A stretch of DNA of 64,000 nucleotides, taken from positions 13,144,001 through 13,208,000 of the forward strand of contig NC_039506.1 in assembly GCF_003672135.1 (NCBI RefSeq), given 5' to 3'. The stretch's first letter is position 1, and each line of letters begins with the position of its first letter. The translations under genes and the position numbers were made by a program. Below the pieces are notes generated by a model. It had not been told where the DNA came from. It was given only the letters and a program-made list of their open reading frames with translations, and did not search any database. This stretch comes from Ooceraea biroi. Lineage: Eukaryota; Arthropoda; Insecta; Hymenoptera; Formicidae. Of the stretch, positions 1 through 9,032 are shown piece after piece.

Positions 1-469
1 TCGGTAAACAATATTCTGTTGAAGAAGAATTCATTGACCTCCAACTGTTGTAGCGCCCATTGACAAAATTCTATTCGATTAATAAAATCATTTCCATGAA
101 GTTCTTGATGCAATGCAATGTAATATGGATAAAATGAGTGGCGTTTAAAAATGTGTAAAACACTTGTCTTGGAAATACCAGTATTTCTTTGTATTTGTCG
201 AGAACTGATATGGGATTATTTGCCACTGTAGCCAAAACAGTAACTTCTGCTGGTTCATTAGTTTGCAAATGAGGTCGCATTTTCTTACGTGAACAAACAC
301 TTCCAGTTTCACGAAATGTTTTAATAAGACGGTCAAAAGCAGCGCGAGACAGTAAACGCTTTTCAGGGTATCTTTGGCTGTACATTCTCTGCGCCTCTGT
401 AGAGCTTCTTCCGCTTTCACCGTAAATAAGAAGCATTTCTATTCTTTCCTCTTTCGTATAATGAGTCAT
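1..469 (-). pseudogene. Transposase N-terminal part, frameshifted, runs off the window edge
   Basis: Reading leftwards from 469, the first ~75 residues form a helix-turn-helix domain (starts MTHYTKEERIEMLLIYGESG, then an FRETGSV linker). This resembles the DUF4817-type domain found in many hymenopteran transposases; that family name is from memory. After residue ~90 the open frame no longer looks like the family, while another frame does, so there is at least one frameshift. Near the window start a frame reads WALQQLEVNEFFFNRILFT, which fits the block leading into the first catalytic Asp of the DDE core. The copy therefore continues left of base 1. It is a decayed transposon, not a host gene. 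Confidence 0.6.
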
Positions 470-598
470 ATTTAAACTCTGATATCGAGAAACTCAGGAA
501 ATGAACTGAACTGCGAAAGCATTTCATGATCATAAATATTTACATACACATACACACACGCACACAATACATGTATGGAATTATTTCAATCTTACATT

Positions 599-789
599 CC
601 ATTGAATTCCAGAACATGAGAGTGTTTACCGATGAATCAATGTTCACTAACCATGGACAAGTAAATAGAAGAAATATGAACTATTGGACCGTCGAAAATC
701 TAAAGTGGCTTCGATAAGTAGAACGTCCATGGAGCCTTAAAAAATGTATTGAAGTCGGAGGACATCATTTCGAACACCTCCTTAAATAA
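599..789 (+). pseudogene. Transposase C-terminal fragment
   Basis: On the + strand a frame reads RVFTDESMFTNHGQVNRRNM and then NYWTVEN, the DDE-core block of the same kind of transposase as the neighbour at 1-469. It then meets a stop (about 715-717). In a following frame it continues to CIEVGGHHFEHLLK and a stop, the usual C-terminus of this family. The N-terminal half is missing. The fragment faces away from the N-terminal piece, so the two are either separate broken copies or one copy split by an inversion. Confidence 0.6.
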
Positions 790-1972
790 ATTTTTGTGTT
801 GAAGAGCATAGTTTGATTTTTCTGTTTCCCGCGTTCAAGATCATTTAAAGGTCATGTTGTCATAGGTCGCTGAACTCCTCTCGATGTTGGTTATAAAATT
901 GCGCAAACAAAAATATGTAGTTCCATTTAAAAAAATTATCTTGACCTTTGAATCTCCGAAAAAAATAGCCTTGAAAAAATTTTCGTTCTGTCATCATGAT
1001 AGCCCCTTCGAACGGTGCAACTTTTTCCTTAGACATTTTTTCGTATCATCAAAAACAAGTGAAATATCTAAGATCGATTTAAGTGGACCGCTCTTATATA
1101 CCTAGACCAAGTATTCGATCTTTAGTGAAGCTAACCAGTTGACAAAAAAATGCATTATCTTCACGTATCCTTTTTTTCTTTCAAATATAAGTGTTGGTTG
1201 AACAGAGAATTATATATCTATATAAATCTTTCCTTTTAATCAACTATTTGGAGGAAGAAAAAGGAAAATATATAATATAAGAATGGCTCTTTGTCAATGT
1301 GCCAACAATTCACGCTTTTTAAAGGGAAACTTGGTGAATACTTGGGTTAGCTATGTATGTGTATATCTATATATCTTATATATATAGATATATATACATA
1401 TCTATATACATCTTATATATATTATGTATTTTTTTCATTAAGCATATTTCAGAAATCATTTATTATATTAATTAGATTGCAAATATTAAATAAAAACGTA
1501 CAATAAAAATAATAAATACATTTTATATATAATTTTTATTATAACTTTTTAGTATTTGCAATCTTCTGAATACTCGTATAATAAATTTAAATATAATTTC
1601 TGAAGTATTTTCAATTTATTTTAATAAGAGCTTTGTAATTTGTGTGCAACATCATAGGAAAGTTTCAAAATTATTTCAATTAACCTTTAGTAATATATCA
1701 AAAAGATTTCAGCTATTTTAATAATCTTTCGGCAATATTTCAGAAAGGTTGCAGATTGATCTATATACCTTTCAGCAACCTTTCTATAAGGTTTTGAATG
1801 CAAGTATCGCGGACATTTTGCTATTCCGGAGTTGTCTCATAACTGTTGCAGAAACATTTTGCAATATTTATGAGATGCTTTCATCCGTCAGATGAAATAC
1901 TTCTGAAATATTTCTGAAATGTTTTCGTGCTGTATGGGTAATTGGTAAAAAATTATGTTTATTGTATACATG
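790..1972. other. AT-rich intergenic stretch without genes
   Basis: No coding frame with family resemblance is seen on either strand. Bases 1355-1430 hold a TA-rich self-complementary run. Bases 1640-1935 repeat variants of TTTCNGAAA-like words and end in GTGCTGTATGGG, which looks like decayed interspersed repeat DNA. Confidence 0.5.
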
Positions 1973-2377
1973 TAAAGAATACATGTTATATTATATTATT
2001 ATTTTATGTTATATTATCATAGGCATATTTATTAATATAAAATAACTTATACGTATAGAATGTTGCGTCCGGGGCGTCTTCGGAGCGCGCAGCTGATTGC
2101 GATTAGCTCGTAACACCGGGTGGTTTCAAAACACAGAGCCACCCTGGACACAACAATAATACTTCATGTATATTATAAAATAAAATGTATACATATACAT
2201 ATATATATATATATATATATGTATGTGCGTGCGCGCGCGCGCGCGCGCGCGTGTGTATGATATAGATTTTATAATATTCATTACATTTATTTTATGGATT
2301 TATACGTAACTTATACGGCAAAGAAATAAAATAAATAGAAGTGATTGGGCATTATATCTGTGAATAATCAATGCATA

Positions 2378-2419
<42 letters not shown>

Positions 2420-2639
2420 GTATACATTTTATTTTATAATATACATGAAGTATTATTGTTGTGTCCAGGGTGGCTCTGTGTTTTGAAACCACCCGGTGTT
2501 ACGAGCTAATCGCAATCAGCTGCGCGCTCCGAAGACGCCCCGGACGCAACATTCTATACGTATAAGTTATTTTATATTAATAAATATGCCTATGATAATA
2601 TAACATAAAATAATAATATAATATAACATGTATTCTTTA
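1973..2639. repeat. Perfect long inverted repeat (fold-back)
   Basis: Bases 1973 to about 2219 are the reverse complement of about 2385 to 2639. By eye the ~225 nt of non-simple sequence match without a mismatch, and the arms then run into (TA)n. The loop (about 2220-2384) holds a (GT/GC)n tract and a short unique stretch. Arms contain GC-richer blocks such as GCGTCCGGGGCGTCTTCGG embedded in AT-rich DNA. No ORF of a transposase is present, so this is either a non-autonomous fold-back element or the product of a recent inverted duplication. An assembly artefact is possible. Confidence 0.85.
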
Positions 2640-2662
2640 TTTCGCAAACGTAAGAAGAACTG

Positions 2663-2712
<50 letters not shown>

Positions 2713-2735
2713 CAGTTCTTCTTACGTTTGCGAAA
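2640..2735. repeat. Short perfect palindrome with (AT)n centre
   Basis: TTTCGCAAACGTAAGAAGAA at 2640 reappears as its reverse complement ending at 2735, with an (AT)n core between. It abuts the larger inverted repeat ending at 2639 with no gap. Such AT-centred palindromes can extrude as cruciforms. Origin unknown. Confidence 0.85.
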
Positions 2736-2904
2736 ATGTAAACGACGTAAAAAGTAAAAGGGACATGAAAGAATATTCGGATAATCAGTGTGAAAACAGA
2801 GAAGCACGAACATGATGAAACCAAACATGCCAAACATGAAACAACGATATAGTAAACGACTGATTAGAAAGAAACTGAATGACTGCGTGAGGGAGGGAGG
2901 GGGG

Positions 2905-2943
<39 letters not shown>

Positions 2944-3162
2944 GAGCGAAGGAACCAGAACGAGCAATCGAATATAAGGTGACTTTTCAATATTGTACGT
3001 TTTTGATCATTTTTTTCTAAGCAATCTAATGCAGGTAAAAGGATGTCTGGGAATTTATTGGGAAATTGTGCACATGTAATAAAAAATTAAATACATGAAT
3101 ATATTTTTTATATATTTATTATATAGAATGGAATGGAGAAGGCATATTTTTAAAGACAATTT
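2736..3162. other. Intergenic with (GA)n microsatellite
   Basis: A G-run followed by about 17 GA repeats occupies roughly 2890-2942. Nothing else is recognisable here. Confidence 0.7.
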
Positions 3163-3285
3163 TTAATATCTGTATGGATATGGGTACGGTACATACGGTG
3201 TGGGAGGCGGCGGTGGTGGGGGTAGTGCATACCCCATTCTCCTCCTCTCCACTTGCAGCGCCCGACGAATGATATTTTTCACTTG
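3163..3285 (-). CDS. Candidate last exon of an unidentified Pro/Tyr-rich protein
   Basis: On the minus strand a strong acceptor (polypyrimidine then CAG, at 3286-3295) is followed by an open frame of 40 codons that starts QQVKNIIRRALQVERRRMGY, goes through a seven-proline run, ends PYVPYPYPYRY and stops at 3163-3165. A basic helix followed by a Pro/Tyr-rich tail looks like real protein sequence rather than noise. I do not recognise the family, and I could not find the preceding exon, which should lie at higher coordinates. It could be an orphaned exon. The competing frame (start at 3316) is longer but has no protein-like character. Confidence 0.35.
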   Translation of the reverse strand, partial: QVKNIIRRALQVERRRMGYALPPPPPPPTPYVPYPYPYRY

Positions 3286-4359
3286 CTGAAAAAATACATT
3301 TTTTAACTGTAAACAAATTATATTAATCGACCAACTCGCTGTATGTAATTTTTATTCAAATGTGAATTTATTAATAAACACAACGTTTCGATCGTGATTC
3401 CGAAACTTTTCAAGCGCTAGTTCAGTCAGAAATATGAAATTGTTGTATGTCAGATTGTACAAACCATGAAGTACTCAAATTAAATTTAAAATGTATAAAA
3501 ACATAAAAAGTAGTCAATTATAATTGAAATGTATGTTAACTGTAAGACTTGTCAAAAGAATGGAAAGAAAACGTGTAAACAAAAAAAGTACTTATTTTGT
3601 TTCTACGTTTCCTTTCTTTTCATTCGTTTTCATTCTTTTATACTTTCATACGAGTTGTGGTATTTATGCTGCCGCCTTTGCTACTGCTATAGCGTTGGGA
3701 AAAGATCCATGCGGGGAAAAATATTGCAATGACGTGAGCGCATGAGACGTCATTTTCTTACTATTTTACAAAGTAAGGAACTGACGCTTTTCCCGACCTA
3801 AAAATGTTTACACATCACATTTTCAAAGGCATCACATACGTGGCAATGACCTCATAATCAATGATGTCATAAATGTTGAGTAAAACATTGTTGCTCGATG
3901 CGTGTGTTATTCGCGCGAACGCTTCTTGCAACAAATGCGTTATTGCTCACATGCCTCCTATGATCAATCGGAGAAACGAAAAAATAAATTGGTTGCGTTC
4001 TCACGGGAATAGGCGTTGGAGGGGCCCATTCTATTTCTAAACTTTTATAAATATTTTAAATTTTCTAAATATTTAATGTCACTGAAGGATGTTATTAGTA
4101 AGTAACTTATTCGAAATACTTGGCGCTGCTAAACCGACTCAAGAGGACGGTGTTCCATTGCTGTACTAGTTCAGAATGTTTCTTTTTTCTTCCAATATGT
4201 AATAAAAACATTGCCTTCTTTCTTACTCTTATTTAAAAATATTTTAGATATTTTATATATTATACATAACACAAGTTCTTACAAAACAGCTGCATGAACT
4301 TAAAGAACACATAGAGCAAGTATTTGGATTTGTCAACATTTAAATTGTTGCAAATACAG
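3286..4359. other. Intergenic, no gene seen
   Basis: Open frames around 3524-3745 are hydrophobic, low-complexity and lack family resemblance. A motif CAACGTTTCG at 3381 recurs in repeat-like contexts at about 10330, 38154 and 38594. Confidence 0.4.
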
Positions 4360-4481
4360 GAAGAGGTGGCGATTCGAAGACGAATAAATGCACTCATGGA
4401 AGACGTGACAGACAAACAGAAGGAGAACGCTCGTTACAAATGCGGTATGCTCAGTTACAAGACCAGTTGCATCAGTGTTGA
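4360..4481 (+). pseudogene. Coiled-coil-like exon fragment with a one-base frameshift
   Basis: After an acceptor-like TACAG at 4355-4359 the frame reads EEVAIRRRINALMEDVTDKQ then KENAR, a convincing charged coiled coil. From there the sequence stays protein-like only in the -1 frame (LQMRYAQLQDQLHQC, stop at 4479-4481). The two halves join into one heptad-like helix if one base were present near 4434. This suggests either a decayed exon or a sequencing indel. The parent gene is not recognised. Confidence 0.35.
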
Positions 4482-6965
4482 TTAAATAATACATAATTAT
4501 TTAAAAATACATCATTATGCTTGTTGAATGTTATGTAGCAAGCTTTATTGCAACATGTATTATTTTCCAGACTATATTTAATTTTAATTAAAAACTAATT
4601 AGTGTCATTTTCAGATTTATTTAGTTTATATGTTTATATACTCCCATCACATTTATTCAAAATCGACGGAGATTCTGCGTTATTAAAAATAATTCAAAGT
4701 ATTCTGACACATTCACAATCATTTCATATCATTTTATTAACTTATAAGTAATCTGGCTCTAGATTTTGATACAAATAGTAGCGATGTTTCGGTGAATTTG
4801 GTTTTTTGTTTTATAAAGATATCCTATAAAAGTTTCATATACGAGAAGCTACAAAATATAATGATTGTATGAAAAAAATTTTATTGGAATGTTCATATGC
4901 ACATTTGATATATATTGTAAAAAAGTAAGTTTGTTGTGATATATAATACATCATTATAGATAAATGCGCGCATATGCGTGACTCGGAACTCACCCTAAAT
5001 GTTGAAAGACTTCTTACAGTCCAGTTGACATTCCAAATGCTTCAGAGTTTTGAAGCATTCACGAAATCACGTCTTCCCGACATGTCGGTAATGTCAATTC
5101 TGTCAGACACTGATATTTTAGTTCCATCGAAGTGACAGCACTTTCACGAAAAAGTTCACTAGCAGCTCCAGCATCCCCTTAATTATAAAAATTATTGCTT
5201 CCCAAACTGTGAAAGTGCCTTCCTAAACTTGCCTAAATGATTCCCAAATGATTGCAATAGAAAACATTAGAAAACAATGAGATATATCGAAGATTATAAA
5301 CATTTTCCATTATATAGGCTATGGTCAAAAAATCCCTAGATTTGTGGCTTTACGTCTGGTTGATGACATGAAACTTTATTTTGAGATGCAATTATTATTT
5401 CCCAAACTCTAAAAACATTACAGGCGTATTTCCTAAATGATTTGGCGTTGAAAGAAGCGAAAAAGAACATTATTTGGAATGATGTCTGCTAACTATACGC
5501 TCAACTAATTTTCATTAATTATTAAAAAACTATTATTTCCCAAACTCTAAAAGTGGTTTCCTAAACTTTCCCAAATGATTCCCAAACGATTGCAATAAAA
5601 AAAAAAATAAAATTTATCATATTTGTCTGCTAACTATACGGCGGTCTGTGTGCTATCTGGGTCCTCGCAAGCAGCAATCGCAAACTTCAAACATTTATTT
5701 AAAGCAGTTTTGAAACGATGTGTCATTTCTGAGCAAATGGACTCATTTAAAAAAAGTGTTAATTTCTAAAGTATCTACACGATTATTTAAATTTGAAAAT
5801 CATGAAAAATAAAAACTCCGACTCATCGTTGAATCATTCACTTGATTTATATACATAAAATAAAAATTTGTTTAATTTGTCGTTGAACAGTATTACTTAT
5901 AAAAAAATCATTTGTTAAACTGCATTGCATAATTACATGGAAAGGAGGTTTATCTGACTTCACGTGGAGTCGTATTACTTGAAAATAAAATTACGGCTGA
6001 CTTGCCGTTGTCATTCTACTCTTCCATTTTTGCTTTTGCGTCAATTGATGCAATAGTATGTAATCAGATGCATATCAAACAGATTTATCAAAATATCTTT
6101 TACTCGCTTTTGTTTTATCATACCTTGTAAGATAAAAAAAATTCTTCAACATATTCTCGATTTATTGTTATTAAATTCTAATGTATTTAAATTAGAATAA
6201 ACTACATAAAGAAACGGCAATTACGCGACGCTGTAATTCATTTATTCGTAAAATCATGACAATCGCGCGAGCGATGATTATAAATGAGATAAAACTATAA
6301 TTCGCAAGTCATTTTATTCCATTACGATTTCAGAAGAAACACATTTTTTTGACTAGTCTCCAAGAATGATCGAAAAGGTGGGATAAAGTAATAAATTGTA
6401 GCGCTTTATTAGCACATTATTATTACGAAAGACTTAGATTAAATAAAAAATATTTCCGACATTGTCCTCTCGCATTGTTGCGCTTCAGGTTTCCCCTGAA
6501 TACCTCTGTGCGAAGGATCTAAGATGTCAAACGCTTCAATGCCGTTCCGTGACACGTAGAATCCAACATCTGATCGGTTGCTGGACAACGGGACACATCA
6601 CCGACGTTCCCTGTCGCTTTAGAGTGCACTACAGTATTATTCTTCCGTCTGTTTTGCAGCATGAACGTAATAGATTATCGATTTAAGGTTTATAGTATGT
6701 AAATTGTGTACAATATGTTTATAGCAATTTAGACTCAATATGTAGCTTTCAGTCAGTGCACCACATGATTGATCTGCTCCTTTAATCTCATAAAAAACCT
6801 GAAACATTTTCAATTTTCAATAAATTAAAAATTACAAAATATTCAATAAATTCTTTTGATATAAATTTTTCCTTGATGTCGGTAATCGATAATGTTACAA
6901 TAATTCTAATCAGCGCGTTACTTACGTTCTTATCATGATGAATAAGTACAATGTACAGCAGCGCC
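4482..6965. other. Intergenic, with short degenerate repeats
   Basis: No coding region is recognised. A ~70-nt unit occurs three times (listed separately). Part of the region near 6700-6965 is probably 3' UTR of the LEPROT-like gene, which is transcribed leftwards. Confidence 0.5.
5189..5600 (+). repeat. Three degenerate copies of a ~70-nt unit
   Basis: The words ATTATTTCCCAAACTCTAAAA, TTTCCTAAACTT and CCCAAATGATT recur in the same order at about 5189-5265, 5384-5445 and 5521-5600. The outer two copies are the most complete and share the ending GATTGCAATA. The units are direct repeats separated by unrelated DNA. Confidence 0.65.
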
Positions 6966-8484
6966 TCACCACATATTGTAATCGGTATCGTCTTGATCGA
7001 ATGTTATGAAAAATCCGACTAGAGTTGAATACACGACGATATTACCCGCTAATGTCAGGTAGCAAGCACCCCATTGTATCTGCACGCAAGTGGAAGGAAT
7101 TTTTAGCTTTTAGCTTCGACCAGAACCAAATTGTTGTTCATAATTATTCGAATGCGATAATCTTGCATTATGTATTTATGGTGAAGACATACTACTGGCT
7201 CATCAGCTGGAGACCGTGCCAACACGATTGGAAGAGCGAAAGACGATACCACAAATCCCATTGTGATGAATATTGCCAGCTCTAAACATGGATTACTGGT
7301 GCTTCCTGAGTCATCTGTGTAACGGCGTGCTATTATGGTTGGAATAGGTGCTAGTATGTAGAATAGTACCACAAAAAATGGCCACCATACTCTGGAAATT
7401 GTGTAGATTGCAATAAAGTGCTGTCCATTAAATAATTTTATAAAATGTGACAAACTAGTTTTAATTATTTGGAATACAAAATTACACGAAATAATAAAAA
7501 CAAAAATAATTGACATAAGTTAAATAAGTGGGACAGAATGTTTATGCTTCTAATAATTTCACAATTTAAAGGTGCTATGAATAACGTCCCACCATGCACG
7601 TTTAAGTGCTAAAACGGTGGGACATTTTTAATACCGCTATGCTTCAAGAGTTAAATAAGAAGATACACTCACTTGTACACTGGTAATGCACAACCAAGAA
7701 TGACAAATGTCATTCCAATGGAACCAGCAAACGCGAGTAATACTAATCTGCAATAATGAAGTGTTACTGTCACTCTTGTTCAACACTTGTCTCTGATTAA
7801 AGAAATTATTCAGACTATAATTTCTTCAAGAAATCATATTTTATTCCAATTTACTTGTCCGTGAAGACACTTACGCTATTTTCAGGCCAAACACAAGGCC
7901 GTCACAGAGAGATTACATGAAATGAAAAAAACACTACATTAGTCTCCACGTATTACGTGTCAAAGAATACTGAGCATACAATTTACATGATATAAACAAA
8001 TACAATTTCACTTTTGAATCACAGATAATCGAGTACGCGAGAAATATTCTATAATAAAATATTCTATTCTATAAGAATGACTGATCGTCACTTTGAGATA
8101 AGTGGTGAGTGTACAGATAATTAAATAATATGACGCTGCATTGTAGGATGCTTGGAAAATTGACGTTTCTGCAATCATCGGAGGATCAAAGATTAAAAGA
8201 GTCTCGACGACGAGCCCTCGTCCAATCTAGATCGATAAGCAACGCATCTAAATGAGAGGCCCCCAGAAATTGAAATTCCGAGACCCAGGAGCCGGGAACC
8301 GTGGCCGTGCAAACGTCAAACGACGACAACAATAGAGCGCCGAGGTTATGTTTTGACGGGCGGTTTCGCCGTTTCCGCGTAAAGTCCCCGTGACGGTGAG
8401 ATTTCTCGAGAATCCGCGCGACAGCGAACGCAATCGCGCGTTAAGTGACGGAAAGTACGTCGAATAACCTTTTATCCCGGCCAT
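6966..8484 (-). CDS. LEPROT: LEPROT / Vps55-like four-pass membrane protein
   Basis: Leptin-receptor-overlapping-transcript (endospanin) family. Members are small tetraspan proteins of Golgi and endosomes, and yeast Vps55 acts in endosome-to-vacuole sorting. Exons on the minus strand are 8469-8484, 7673-7742, 7193-7391 and 6966-7079, giving 132 aa against 131 in human. Visible family blocks are the start MAGIK, the segment FVILGCALPVYKVWWPFF, then ILAPIPTIIARRYTDD, CLELAIF and the block IQWGACYLTLAGN. The C-terminus is acidic (FDQDDTDYNMW). Four hydrophobic stretches are seen. The first coding exon is only 16 nt, and it fits only if the acceptor after GATTAG (7743-7744) is used, which gives MAGIK-VLLAFAG. 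The gene is head-to-head with TER94. Family identity is firm; the tiny first exon is inferred. Confidence 0.85.
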
Positions 8485-9032
8485 TGCGGATCGATTTGAC
8501 AAGTATGTATATTATCGAGCTCTCGCCTCTGCGTAGACTACGCGTAACGTAAAGTATCTGCGGCTGCGTGCACTCGCAGCGACTTGCGGTGCGAGGAGGG
8601 CACAGCGAGTTGCGTACCAATGTACTCGACATTAGAATGGTCACTCGCCTAACCAATGACTTGCACTTGCACTCGCGCGACCAATCATCTCTCGATACGT
8701 GCTCGATTCAAACTCCGAGAGTATTTAATTTTTTCGGAAATGTTAACCTTCGAAGATTAGCAACCGCAATCAATTTTCTCTCGCGCCTTGAACTCGTCTC
8801 CGATTGGTCGCGCGGCGCGATACGTCACCGCGGCGATCGCTCCGGCGCGACGCGCGACATGCGGACGCGCCTTTACTCTATGATTTGGCAACGATAGAGG
8901 CGAGCGCGAGCCTTCTCATACAGTTTCTCGTTGCGTTACTAACTGTGATTGTGACTTTATCGCCAGAATTCGTGCGTACGCCGGAGCGATCGTGTGCATC
9001 TTTTCGCGTGAGGAACACTGAGAGTCGAAGCG
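8485..9032. promoter_or_regulatory. Shared CpG-rich divergent promoter, LEPROT-like / TER94
   Basis: The 548 bp between the two start codons is rich in CG dinucleotides, unlike the AT-rich surroundings. It holds three CCAAT boxes: CCAAT at 8653-8657 and 8681-8685, and the reverse ATTGG at 8803-8807. CCAAT boxes with ~28-bp spacing are typical NF-Y sites. I see no clear TATA box. A shared regulatory role is inferred from position. Confidence 0.6.
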
